From contig OY743180.1 in assembly GCA_963555705.1 (NCBI GenBank), positions 37,418,129-37,482,128 on the forward strand: a DNA stretch of 64,000 nucleotides. The letters run 5' to 3'. The notes below the pieces were generated by a model, which was given only the letters and a program-made list of their open reading frames with translations, searched no databases and was not told the DNA's origin. Positions 1 through 9,859 of the stretch are shown in pieces (position 1 is the first letter of the stretch; each line of letters begins with the position of its first letter). This DNA is from Ligustrum vulgare. Lineage: Eukaryota; Streptophyta; Magnoliopsida; Lamiales; Oleaceae. The translations under genes and the position numbers were made by a program.

Positions 1-829
1 AGCGGCGATTTCCGGCGAGAAATGGTGATTGAGGTAAGAAATGAATACTGATTCATGGGTTTGGGTTTTGATTTGGGTATTTGGAGTTAGGCAGAGACGA
101 TTTCATGTGGTGGCTGGTGGTGGTGCTGATGATGCAGTATGGATGGACGTTGGTGGTGACGATGCTGGGTATCGAAGTTGTGATCTGGATATTGAAACTG
201 GCCAGGGTGGCTGCAGTGTGGTGATGATTGGCTGAAGCCGGATTGTGTGGTTCGATCAATGACTCTGGTTGTGGTGATTGCAATTTGGTTGATGGTGATA
301 CCTTGGAGCTGCAGATGCAGAGTGCAGACAGTAGTATGCTTTGCAGGTTCAGATGATGGTTCAATTGGTGATAAAGGAGAAGAAAGGTGCTAGAAAATGG
401 AGCTGTAAAGTAAAGGTAGGGGTTGTAACGGTAATGTGGAAAAGAAAACGCGTGGGGTGTGGTGATGATGGTGTTTTGTGGAATCTAGGTAGGTGGGGTT
501 AGATTAGGTGATTAGATATAATTTTGGATAATACACGTATTTAAAACAGATATATTTTGGACTTAAAATAATTTGATAATGATCATTGGGATATTTTAAT
601 AAATTTGGAATTCAAAATGATATTGAAAATAATACTTTGAATAAATAATTAAATAACATAATTTTAGAAATTCGGATTTTAATTTAAAATCGAACAAATT
701 CGATATTTCTTGACTTGACTAGACGAATCCGTCGCGGCGTTAATTTCAAAACAATGAGTGAAATAGTAGCGACACAATTTTCTAAATATTAAAATAATTA
801 TTTGTTGCATAAAAATCTTGGTCACTACA
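1..829 (+). mobile_element. 3' part of a long solo-type LTR (family S, copy S1), cut by the window edge
   Basis: The stretch matches the 3' portion of four complete copies in this window (22424-25232, 36884-39459, 51403-53817, 54466-56857). It has the same GC-rich leader, the same consensus splice donor (GAG/GTAAG at 31-38), a GT-rich middle, then 'tagacgaatccgtcgcggcg' around 720-740 and the LTR end GGTCACTACA at 820-829. The open frames here are low-complexity shadows with no recognisable domain. The TSD cannot be tested because the 5' end lies outside the window. The element family (gypsy or copia) is unknown; only LTR character is supported, from the complete copies. Confidence 0.8.
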
Positions 830-999
830 ACATTGATTTAAGTGAAATTTCATACTTTTGATTGATTTGGATGTGAAAATAGCAATGAATTTGGTGCAAT
901 GAAGTGTTGATGACATGCATGATAGATGAAAGATTAATTCTGGAGTGATTTTGGGGAGAGAAAATGAATTTGTGTTGTTTAAAATTGAATGAATTAAGT

Positions 1000-1151
1000 A
1001 AAGCATTTAAACAGCCGGTTTTGCTACCAGTGTAGCCACGCGATCACGTGGCCAGAGAGCCAGCAATCGCGTGATTCAAGGTTTTAAAACATGTTGATTT
1101 TTTAATGCAAACTCGCGATCACTATAGCCTCTTGGCACGCGATCACGTAGT
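1000..1151 (-). promoter_or_regulatory. Palindrome cluster (CGCGATC type) plus TATA-like box inside Athila A
   Basis: Four copies or half-copies of a CACGCGATCACGTGG-like palindrome lie at about 1036-1051, 1064-1075, 1110-1119 and 1136-1150. On the minus strand they precede a weak TATA-like TTTAAA near 1005-1012. The same palindrome class sits upstream of TATA boxes in the LTRs at 22227-26564 and 31168-32826. Promoter function is inference. Confidence 0.4.
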
Positions 1152-1490
1152 TCCCGGAATTTATGAAATTTTTTCCTATTTTTGATTTTTAAAATCGTTT
1201 TTAGCCCCCTAATCACTTCATGATTTATGCAATGACGTTCCAACATTAACTTCATGATCCAAACTAGTGTGTGTGTGTGAGTTGGGATGACAATTAAGAA
1301 CCTAGTCTAATGAAAACATGCAAAATTAAAAACATACATAAATATGCCAAAAATAGTGCAACAAGGAATAGAGTTTTAACATGCAAACATGTAAAACCCT
1401 CAAACAGGTTACCTATCATGCATTTATCTAAAATCCAGCAAATAAATAAATAAATTATGAAAGCATAATAAATAAACGGGAAGAAATGTT

Positions 1491-1510
1491 GGGTTGCCTC
1501 CCAACAAGCG
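1491..1510 (-). other. Conserved Athila motif after gag-protease (element A)
   Basis: On the minus strand the motif reads CGCTTGTTGGGAGGCAACCC. An identical 20-mer lies at 8041-8060 in element B. In both elements it is about 40 nt after the gag-protease stop codon. It contains an internal inverted repeat (TTGGGAGGCAACCCAA type). From memory this string is widespread in Athila-type elements; its role is unknown. Confidence 0.7.
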
Positions 1511-1550
1511 CTCCGTTTTAAGTCTGGAGCCCGACTTTAGCACATCAATA

Positions 1551-3683
1551 TCATGGAAGCTTGAAAGATGATCTCAGAGCCTTGCATATCTTGCAATTTC
1601 CAGCCTTGCAGTTCTCCACCCGTTTTCTCACTTTCTTTAATTGTAAAGCCCAGTTTTTAGCCAATTGTTGAGGGATGTTAGGCTTTTCTTCCTTTTTGTC
1701 CATCCATCCATCATTTGCCTTTACGAACTCATGTTTTGTGATTAGATCCTCCTCAATCTTAATACCCTGCTTGGTCTTTTCTTCTGGTTTCTGGACCACT
1801 CCCTCCACCTTGAAGCAGCTTTCATTTAGACCTTCAAGATCTTGCCTTGTCTTGATGTTGAACGTGACTTGTTCCTTCTCGACCCTAAAGATGATTTCTC
1901 CCTTTTCAATGTCGATTAAGGCTATTCCAGTAGCTAGGAACGGTCTTCCACAAATGAGGGGCATCTGAGTGTCCTCCTCCATATCTAAGATCACAAAGTC
2001 AACTGGAAAGAAGAATTTGTCTTCTTTTAATATCACGTTCTCAACAATACCGTACGGGTACTAAATGGATCTGTCGGTCAGTTTAAGTGTGATATTGGTT
2101 TGTTTAGGCTCCCCCAAACCAATTTTCCTGTACACTTACAAAGGCATTAAATTGACACTGGCACCAAGATCACACAATACATTATCAAAAGTAAATGTAC
2201 CAATAGTACAAGGGATTGAGAAACTCCCTGGATCTGTTAGTTTCTGTGGCAACTTCTTTTGGATAATGGCACTGCATTCCTCACTAAGAGTTAGTGTCTC
2301 ATGATCAATCAATTTCCTTTTCTTTGACAGCATCTCTTTCATGAATTTCAAGTAGAGTGACATTTGAACCAAGGCTTCAGCAAAAGGGATGTTTATATGT
2401 AGTTTCTTGAATATCTCCAAAAACTTCCCAAATTGTTGTTCCAGATTTTGCTTTCTCAGTCTTTGTGGATATGAAACTGGACGTACATATGCCTTGACTA
2501 GAGGTCGAACTCGAACTTTTTCTTCCACTTTTTCTTGAGTTTCTGAAGTGGACCCCTGTTCTTTCTCACTTTCCTTTTCTTCCACAACAATTTTCTTTTG
2601 ACTCTTTTGCTTTTCGTATTCCTCTACAGTCACTTCAGATAGCTGAACCCCACTCCTTGTTGTTATTGCATTAACATGCTCACGAGGGTTTGTTTCAGTA
2701 TTCCTGGGTAACTGTCATGGTTGTCTTATTGAACTGCTAGCTGCCAGCTCTCCCATTTGTCTCTTCAAACTCTTAATCTCAGCTGCTTGATTCATAATCT
2801 CACCATTCTGACTTTTGACTAGCTAGATTAACAACTCCATGTTTTCTTCCATGGTTTTATGAGATTGTTGTTGCTGCTGTTGTTGAAAACCAGGCGGACG
2901 CTGAACATTCTGATTGTTAGACCAATAAAAATTTGAGTGATTCTTCCATTCTGGGTTGTATGTTTGTGAATATGGACCACCCTGCTGTCTGTTCCCAATG
3001 AAGTTGACCTGCTCTGGATTCGATTGATTTTGCTGTAATGGACAGAAGTTTATAGCATGATTCTCAAAGCAAAAATCACACAAAATCGTTTGTACAGAAT
3101 TCAGTGGCTGCGCACCCATTATGTCGATTTTCTTTGTTAAAGAATCCAGCTTAGCACTCAAAGCTATAATCTCACTAACTGCAACAATTCCCCTAGACTT
3201 TGGTGTAGATCTATCTGAGTACCACTGGTAACTGTTCGCAGCCATCTTCTCAAGAATCTCATATGCTTCTTCATATGTCATATCCATTATTGATCCTCCA
3301 GCTGCTGAGTCGGCGTACTTCTTGTTTTCATTTGTCAGCCCATTGTAGACTGTCTGGACTAAGATCCAATCAGCTATTCCATGGGTAGGACATTGTCTAA
3401 TGAGTTCGTTAAATCTTTCTCAGGCTTCAAAAATAGACTCTCTTGACTGCTGACTGAATGATAAAATCTCACGCCTTAGCTTTGACATACGGCTAGGTGG
3501 GAAAAATTTATCAACAAATTTCTGGCTCATAATTTCAAAAGTGGTGATTGTATGTAGGGGCAAAGTGTAGAACCAAGATTTAGCTTTGTCTGCCGAAGAG
3601 AATGAAAATAACTTCAATTTCACAGCATCATTTGAAACTCCATTCATGCGCTACATTTCACACAATTCCAAAAAGGATCGAAG
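1551..3683 (-). pseudogene. Athila A gag-protease, C-terminal part (decayed)
   Basis: Minus-strand reading starts exactly where element B interrupts it. It shows a gag segment (ADKAKSWFYTLP, KFVDKFFPPSR at about 3480-3600), a CxxC/H-type knuckle remnant (CDFCFENHAINFCP, about 3030-3090), a glutamine-rich stretch, a coiled basic linker (2136-2633) and a retropepsin core (DPGSFSIPCTIG and LCDLGASVNLMPL, then ICGRPFLATG near 1940). The reading frame is preserved across the region, but at least six in-frame stops break it (for example near 3420, 2823, 2136 and 2060). The N-terminal half of the same gag lies at 9363-9717. Catalytic Asp is in the D-L-G-A motif, as usual for Athila. It is not followed by reverse transcriptase. 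Confidence 0.85.
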
Positions 3684-3688
3684 ATGTG

Positions 3689-5108
3689 TGACGACGCTCC
3701 GCAAGTGCACGGGTCGCGCAAGTAATAAAGTGGATTTGAAGTCCGAATATCGTTCCCACAAAGATTGTTTTAAATTGTATTTTAGACTACTACCTTAACC
3801 GGAACGAGAAATTGTTTGAATTTGAGAATTTTGAATTAAAATTAAACTAGAACGAACGAGGAAATTTGATTTAGATAAAATATGAGAAAAACATGCTAGA
3901 ATTGAGAATCCACATTTATTCCATTAATTACGCATTAAATTAAACATCTAACAATAATTCACAAGGTTTTGAAAATCCATATTCCTAATATTGTCAAGAC
4001 TCCCTTTCGGACAAGAATCAACACCTATTTCTATACACAATCCGACTATATTTCTATGACGAATCTAAATGTATAGAAAAGCATTACAAGTTTTGTGAAT
4101 ACTATAGCAGATAACATAAAGCATAGGGGTATATTTCTATCCCCTATCGGACTTTGTGGAAATTGATACAAGTCTAATGAAATCTCAATCTTTCGAACTT
4201 AAGAAATCACTACCTAAATTCATACAACTAGTGATCAAGTAATTGCATGATAAAAAAGTATAAATCAATTGCTCAAACCCATGAATTATGAAATTAAATG
4301 ATAATCAATACATAAAATCCGGAAATAAATGCTTCATCACAATTCTAACATTGAAAATCTAGCCTAGATACATAATTGAATATAAATCACAAAAGGAATG
4401 GATAGATGTCACCCTATTCATGCCCTTGATCTTCGTTCTTCAATTGTGTTCTTGGCGTGGCATGGATCCCTCGGCACTTCGACAGCATTTTGGCCTCTCT
4501 TCAATGAATTGGGAACCCCTAATTTCGTGCCTTAGGTCTGGTATATATAGATGCTCATGAGAATTAGGTCAATTATGGAGAAAACTGCTGAATTCCGCGT
4601 AAAAAGCCCAGCTGAGGCCCAGTCGGGACTACCGTGCGGCCGCACGGTTCAAAAACACGTGGTCGCATGACTCTGCAGGTAAACTTCAGTCGCCGAATTT
4701 TTTGACCGTGCGACATCACGCCTTTTTCAACCGTGCGGCCGCACGGTTGTAATTCCGGCTGCAATTTTTATCTTTTAAATTCTGCAACTTGGTCCCTGTC
4801 TTTTAATTGCACAGCAAGTCCTCCAACTTCTGATTGTTGCAATTTAACCCCTGAACTTCTGATTTCTTCCAAATTCCATTTTTTCTTCAAATTAACCATT
4901 TGATTGACTGCATCCATTCTTGATTTGCTCACTTTGACCCATTTTACATCCAATTGCTCAATTTTCGCTCCAATTCCTTTATTTTCTCGACTTTGGGATT
5001 ATTTCTGAAATGTAAACAAATAACACAAAATAAATAGCGAATATTCTAAAACAAACATATAAAATCCTACTTTTAGGATAGAAATAAGTGTATAAAATAC
5101 ACTTATCA
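3689..5108 (-). repeat. 3' LTR of Athila B
   Basis: The minus-strand LTR starts TGATAAGTG at 5108 and ends GCGTCGTCA at 3689. U3 holds degenerate GGACTAAATTG-type repeats (about 4775-4990, minus strand), then two perfect GCGGCCGC-centred palindromes (4632-4648 and 4731-4747), then a TATA box at 4541-4550. The U5 side carries the TCGTTCCCAC/AAGTGCACGGG region typical of Athila LTR ends (about 3700-3770). The open frames reported in it are shadows. Confidence 0.85.
4541..4747 (-). promoter_or_regulatory. LTR B promoter: GTGCGGCCGCAC palindromes upstream of a TATA box
   Basis: The box TATATATAC (minus strand, 4541-4550) lies about 80 nt downstream of palindrome CCGTGCGGCCGCACGG (4632-4648) and about 180 nt downstream of a second copy (4731-4747). 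Half-site variants lie between them (GACCGTGCGACA near 4704-4715, ACGTGGTCGCATG near 4657-4670). The TATA call rests on sequence and position within the LTR. Confidence 0.6.
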
Positions 5109-5120
5109 ACACCCCCAAAC
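5109..5120 (-). other. Polypurine tract of Athila B
   Basis: Immediately upstream (minus strand) of the LTR start at 5108 is AGTTTGGGGGTG, the expected plus-strand primer position. Near-identical copies of this tract with flanks occur at 6155-6166 and 6532-6550 inside the element. Confidence 0.75.
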
Positions 5121-5727
5121 TAGAACTATTGTTCGTCCTCGAACGAAATAAAACTAAACTATAAATGTAAAACGGCAAAATAAAAAATTATGTTTTTGCT
5201 TTTGTCAACTTATTTACCATGCGCTTCAATAATCCAAATTGACGATTCTCTTTAGACAAAGAAATATGAACAACATAAAATATTTTCATTCATTCGATGC
5301 TCAACTTCATTGTGTGTGTGTGAATAGCCAAAATCAACCGCAAACTTATGCAAAAAATAAACTTGACAATGTGTGACTTTTTATGCAAAAGTAAGCCCGA
5401 ATCCCATGTGGTCAACAATAATTTTCTTTTAATTTTCCTTACCCTCTCATGGATGATCACAACCTTATTACTTTTCTCTCATATCCCGAGGTCTTTCCTA
5501 TTGATGTGGTTTCTAAACATGTATAAATCGCATCTTTCCACACGAGGCAGTTAGTACTAGACAAGTATGCACAATAGACCAAGAATAATTAACAAAGTGT
5601 TAGGAATTTCAATCAACAAAGCTTATACCATTTTATTCTATTTTTCTTTCATATGGACGACTTTTTCTTTTAATGTCCTTGTCTTTTACCATCTTTGTGC
5701 AATACTTTTCATACTTACTTTCTATAT

Positions 5728-6003
5728 GACCCCTGTAGCGAGCTTTAGGTCGGAAGCTCCCAACTCAGTTGAGCTTAGGGTACCAGGTTCAAAAAACCCC
5801 TCAGACTTAATTACCCGAGTCATAAAGGCTTAAACAGAAAAGTTAAAGATGTTTTAACGTCTTATGTGTAAGTCCACTCTCCGTACTTGCTTTCTAGTTG
5901 ACCCATGTAGCGAGCTTTCAGATCGGAAACTCCCAAACCAGTTGGCTTTAGGGTACCAGGTTCAAAGAACCCCTCAGACATACTTGCTCGAGTCAAAAAG
6001 GCA
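5728..6003. repeat. Direct repeat pair, about 100 bp, 172-bp period
   Basis: The block 'gacccctgtagcgagcttta' at 5728 recurs as 'gacccatgtagcgagctttc' at 5900. The similarity continues through GGGTACCAGGTTCAAA and CCCCTCAGAC and ends near 5832 and 6003 with CGAGTC..AAAGGC. It lies inside Athila B. Confidence 0.85.
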
Positions 6004-7595
6004 TTTGAAGAGTAGAATAAGACCTTCAGCATTTTTCTGTTTTTATGCTGGTTATTATGGTTTATACCCGTTGATCGAAATCCCTTACACTAAAGATGTA
6101 CAATTTAAAATTCCAAATCTTAAATCCATCAATGCATACTCATACTAACCTTCCCACCCCCAAACTGCTTCTTGAGTAGTTTGGTTCTACATTTCAGGTC
6201 GGGATCTAATTACTTAAGGTTTAGGATTTTTCAATCAATTCTATGTTCAAAGTGCACAAGTTCACCCCCACAAGTATCAAGCATCTCCCTACACAAGTTT
6301 TTATTTGAAATGGCTATGTGCTCAAATTTGATGAAAGTCTTACATGGATGAATGTTAAGAAAAATTTAGTTCACATATTGTTCTATTTTCTAACTAAAGC
6401 ACAAAATTCAATTCAAATCATGTCATAAGCAATAAATAAGTCAACAAAATTTTTCAAAATTTTCACTTTTTATGATTTTTTTATACCCAAAATCGAATGA
6501 ATGTGTATATGAAAGCACATGAATGAGATTCCCACCCCCAAACTAGAACTATGCATTGTCCTCAATGTATTCAAAACACATAAAGAAAATAAACACAGAA
6601 ATAACAAAGAGGGTTAATGTACTTCCCAGGTTTGGAGAGTTGGTATTCCCATTTTTTGAAGCTTTGACTTGCATGTTTTGTTGGAAGAGATGACCCCTTA
6701 CTTCTTTTTCCATGTTTGACGTGAATTGTCCCATGATGATATGTTCCTTGCAAATAAACATTAATGATCATTAGAAGCATAATTATTACATAGGAACTAA
6801 AGAAAATCAACGCAACACACCCAAACTAGGACTTAGAAAAAAAATTATGAAATTTTTGAAAAGTGGTCGCCCACTGATTTTCAACCCTTGACATCACCTT
6901 GAAAAAGTGAAAATTTCCCGAGACATGTCCCGGGCATATGAAAGTACATAACTTGGTCTACAACATATCAAAAATTTAGCAAGTTTGAAGTTCATTTGGG
7001 TCATGAAAAGATGTGACAAAGTAAGTGCAGTGAAGCTGAAAACAGGTGCACTAGTGCAGTGGTGCCTGCAATGGCCTTGCAATGAGGTGCCATGTAGTGT
7101 AATGATGTTCATGTTGAGTTTCATGCCTTAAAAGAGTATAAATAGTGATTGAATGATAAACAAATGATGTATAACGTGTTATGAAGGTGATCATCCAAAA
7201 AGAATTGCGAAAACTCAACAAAACATTCATTGTAGCATTTTATCGAGCACCTAGCATGCATATGAAGAAATCGATTAAAATCATAGAGTTAGAGACTTGA
7301 ATTAATCCAAAATTTTGTGCCTAATAAACATAATTCAATCTCTCCAATTTCTATCCAAAGCCCATCACCATCAATTCACAATATCAATTTTCACAAAGAA
7401 TTTGAAGAACACAAGAATTATGCATAATCATAGAAATTGGTGAAAAATTCTTACATTTTTAACGTTTTGGAGGCAATGCAACATATGAATTGAAGTTAAA
7501 ATGATGTGCAAACTTAGGGGAGTAGTTGGGGATTCAATGTTGGGCGATTTGGGGGAGAAAAAACGGGTTTGAAGTAGTTAAAATGAAAGTTTTGG

Positions 7596-7674
7596 CATAA
7601 TATATACAATCTGTCGTTTCTGCCCAGAAAAGTACCGTGCGACCGCACGGTTGTAACACCGTGCGACCGCATGG
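7596..7674 (-). promoter_or_regulatory. Candidate internal promoter of Athila B
   Basis: Two palindromes (ACCGTGCGACCGCACGG at 7634-7650, CACCGTGCGACCGCATGG at about 7657-7674) sit 30-70 nt upstream, minus strand, of TGTATATATTATGCC (7596-7609). The palindrome class is the same as in B's LTR. Transcription from it would run toward the polypurine tract in the element's own direction. Function is inference. Confidence 0.4.
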
Positions 7675-8040
7675 TGTTAATGGACAGTGACTTGAACGTT
7701 TTCAAAATTTGAGTTTTGGACCCTGTTTTCGACCCCAAAATGCCTTCTAATGCTTGCAACTAACCTCCACGCTATATGCTCATGTCCTAAACTAGGTTCT
7801 CAAGTAGAAGATTGTGATAAAAAGCAACAAAATAAATTAAAATGCAATTAAAATTAAAAGTGATAAAACAAGCAAAATGGAACACTAGAATTACTTAAAA
7901 CACATAACAATTCAATGCATGCATTTTAAACATACTAGTACCCCTAAAATGCACTGTCAAGCATCTAAACTACTATAAAGTAATAAAAGCAATAATAATA
8001 AAAAATAAACAAACGAATAAAGAAAAGGGTTTGAGAGGTT

Positions 8041-8060
8041 GGGTTGCCTCCCAACAAGCG
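8041..8060 (-). other. Conserved Athila motif after gag-protease (element B)
   Basis: This is the same 20-mer as at 1491-1510, about 40 nt after the protease stop codon at 8100. Confidence 0.7.
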
Positions 8061-8315
8061 CTTCATTTAAAGTCTAGAGCTAGACTTTTTGGCAAACTCT
8101 CAAGGTGGTTTTAGATTAGATGGTGTAGCCTCATCATCTGCCCTTACCTTATATTCATGCTTCTCCCAGTATGCCAATTCCAACTCGACATCTATCTTGG
8201 AGCAATTTTCTAGTTCTGGCTCATGGACATCAAATTGCATCATTGTGAAAGTCACCTCTTGATTTTCGGCCCGCAGCACTACATCTCCTTTTTCTACATC
8301 AATTAATGCTCGTGC

Positions 8316-8592
8316 TGTAACGACCCGGGTCCCACTTAAAGGGCTGTCCCGGCCGTTAGATGACAGCGTACTGTCCCCACTGTACCAACACGGATCTTTT
8401 CAGCATGCTTTGTCTTCACTCGCACGCTCCCCGAGAAAACTTCCCAGGAGGTCACCCATCCCAGAATTGCTCCAAGCCAAGCACGCTTAACTTTGGAGTT
8501 TCTAACGATGGACTTCCGGAAAAGAAGGTGCACCTTATTTGTATGAGTAGTACCTATCAATTCTCTTAAGCTTTCTTAGTTGGGGTATTACA
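8316..8592 (-). mobile_element. Cassandra solo LTR (5S-bearing TRIM)
   Basis: The 277-bp unit has ends TGTAA..TTACA and exact 5-bp duplications CGTGC at 8311-8315 and 8593-8597. On the minus strand it contains a 5S-rRNA-like 3' half: AAGTTAAGCGTGCTTGG followed by GGGATGGGTGACCTCC and TGGGAAG. A 5S-derived segment inside a short TG..CA LTR is the hallmark of Cassandra terminal-repeat retrotransposons. There is no internal domain and no second LTR, hence a solo LTR. It splits Athila B's protease. Confidence 0.9.
8439..8503 (-). other. 5S rRNA-derived segment with pol III internal-promoter elements
   Basis: The minus strand shows the 5S A-box region (AGTTAAGCGTGCT) and C-box region (GGATGGGTGACC) in the right order, close to 5S spacing. 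The 5S 5' end is not recognisable, so this is not a 5S gene. In Cassandra this segment is known to be independently transcribable by RNA polymerase III; activity here is unknown. Confidence 0.8.
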
Positions 8593-8957
8593 CGTGCAGT
8601 GGCTAGGAATGGCCGACCAAGTATCAAAGGTAAATTCTCATCTTCCTCCATATCTAAGATGATAAAGTCTGCTGGGAATATGAATTTGTGAACTTTCACT
8701 AATACATCCTCCACAACTCCATATGGGTGACAGATTGATCGATCAGCCAGTTGCAATCTGATATTGCTTTCCTTTGGTTCACCCAGTCCCAATTTCTTGT
8801 ATAAAGACAGGGGCATCAGATTTATACTTGCACCTAGGTCACATAAGACCTTGTTGAATTTTAAATCACCTATAATGCAAGGTATTGAAAAGCTCCCTGG
8901 GTCTTTGAGCTTAGGTGGCAGCTTGTTTTGCAGGATTGCGCTGCATTCTTCATTCAA

Positions 8958-9357
8958 AGCGACCGCACGCCTTTTTCAACCGTGCGGACGCACGGTTGTA
9001 ATTCCGGCTGCAATTTTTATCTTTTAAATTCTGCAACTTGGTCCCTGTCTTTTAATTGCACAGCAAGTCCTCCAACTTCTGATTGTTGCAATTTAACCCC
9101 TGAACTTCTGATTTCTTCCAAATTCCATTTTTTCTTCAAATTAACCATTTGATTGACTGCATCCATTCTTGATTTGCTCACTTTGACCCCTTTTACATCC
9201 AATTGCTCAATTTTCGCTCCAATTCCTTTATTTTCTCGACTTTGGGATTATTTCTGAAATGTAAACAAATAACACAAAATAAATAGCGAATATTCTAAAA
9301 CAAACATATAAAATCCTACTTTTAGGATAGAAATAAGTGTATAAAATACACTTATCA
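8958..9357 (-). repeat. Truncated 5' LTR of Athila B
   Basis: About 400 bp nearly identical to 4709-5108 of the 3' LTR, ending at the same LTR boundary. The left side breaks near 8960 directly into protease sequence, so U5, PBS and gag were deleted. One palindrome is present with a substitution (CCGTGCGGACGCACGG, about 8981-8996). Confidence 0.9.
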
Positions 9358-9362
9358 ATGTG

Positions 9363-9717
9363 CATGAGGATCTTCAGACGGCAATCCATGGAAAACACAT
9401 GAGTTTTGGATCAGTGAGATCAAAGAGGTTTTGATCTCAAAATTGTTGGCTTGGATTGCAGGAGGTACTATGCAGGTTCCAGTGTTCCTCACAGGAGGAA
9501 CCATGTAATCTCTTTGCCTTCCATGATTTTGTTGCTGTCCATTCACAACTGCTGGCAGATTTTGTTGATTTTCGTAATTATCCTGAATTTTATCATCTGC
9601 CATGGCTAAGTCTGTTTGTTGATTCGCTTCCAACTGTTGTCTACGCCTCTGTCGAAAGGTGCGTTCAATTTCTATATCAAGAGGAAGCAAATCAAATGAC
9701 TTAGTCCTTCTTAATAT
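9363..9717 (-). pseudogene. Athila A gag, N-terminal part
   Basis: The minus-strand frame reads RTKSFDLLPLDIEIERTFRQ, then a glutamine/asparagine-rich linker, then PAIQANNFEIKTSLISLIQN and GLPSEDPHAH, stopping at the insertion point of Athila B. It resumes at 3683. This is the Athila gag N-terminus. The usual initiator ATG before RTKS is not evident (TTA/ATA in its place), so the start is unclear. It lies about 120 nt after the PBS. Confidence 0.85.
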
Positions 9718-9835
9718 AAATTAAATAAAATAAAAATTAAAAAAAAACTGAAAATTAATATAAAAATAAAAAAAAATAAGCAAAATAAAGTTCAAAGTAA
9801 AATAAGAACTAATGTGTATCGATATTAATTAACAG

Positions 9836-9853
9836 TCCCTGGCAACGGCGCCA
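9836..9853 (-). other. Primer-binding site, tRNA-Asp type (Athila A)
   Basis: The minus strand reads TGGCGCCGTTGCCAGGGA, complementary to the 3' end of plant tRNA-Asp with one mismatch. It lies a few bases inside the LTR boundary at 9860, as expected for Athila. Confidence 0.85.
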
Positions 9854-9859
9854 AAAACT

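Larger units (their letters stand above)
830..1550 (-). mobile_element. Athila element A, non-coding internal region downstream of gag-protease
   Basis: Read on the minus strand this follows the gag-protease stop at 1551. It starts with the Athila-typical motif at 1491-1510 and then has no coding capacity. It includes a cluster of CGCGATCRCG palindromes (about 1033-1150) and an AT-rich tail that stops where LTR S1 begins at 829/830. No reverse transcriptase or integrase is present between protease and this tail, so A is pol-less as preserved here. Confidence 0.6.
5121..8040 (-). mobile_element. Non-coding internal region of Athila B
   Basis: No protein domain is detectable on either strand; the short open frames (for example 5348-5554, 6571-6810 and 6894-7124) lack homology cues. 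It contains a 172-bp-spaced direct repeat (5728-6003), two extra polypurine-tract-like copies, and a palindrome+TATA cassette at 7596-7674. It may be the remnant of the long 3' region that in full-length Athila elements follows pol. Confidence 0.6.
8100..8957 (-). pseudogene. Athila B protease segment, split by Cassandra
   Basis: The minus-strand frame opens at the deletion junction with NEECSAILQNKLP. It carries the retropepsin core (DPGSFSIPCIIG, LCDLGASINLMPL, then LQLADRSICHPYG and ILGRPFLATA), and after the inserted Cassandra LTR it resumes with LIDVEKGDVVLRAE and ends at a stop at 8100. Apart from the insertion the frame is open with no internal stop, so it is clearly younger than the A copy at 1551-3683. 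The upstream gag domain is missing. It resembles the C-terminal half of an Athila gag-protease polyprotein. Confidence 0.85.
3689..9357 (-). mobile_element. Athila element B, internally deleted, inserted in gag of Athila A
   Basis: The unit is bounded by 5-bp duplications ATGTG at 3684-3688 and 9358-9362. Both ends carry the same LTR sequence: the minus-strand start TGATAAGTGTATTTTATACA is at 5108 and at 9357. The left LTR (3' LTR) is complete. The right LTR (5' LTR) keeps only about 400 bp, joined directly to the protease, so PBS and gag are lost. Internal content is protease (8957-8100), the conserved motif 8041-8060, 2.9 kb of non-coding DNA and a polypurine tract at 5109-5120. With B removed, the two parts of A's gag abut in frame at the residues DPHAH/LRSFLEL. 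Confidence 0.9.

Noticed and set aside
8439..8503. A 5S rRNA gene
   Set aside because: Only the 3' half is recognisable and it lies within a TG..CA unit with 5-bp duplications, so it is a Cassandra LTR.
4768..9202. Two nearly identical 61-residue frames starting MDVK
   Set aside because: They are the same stretch of the two Athila B LTR copies; non-coding LTR DNA.
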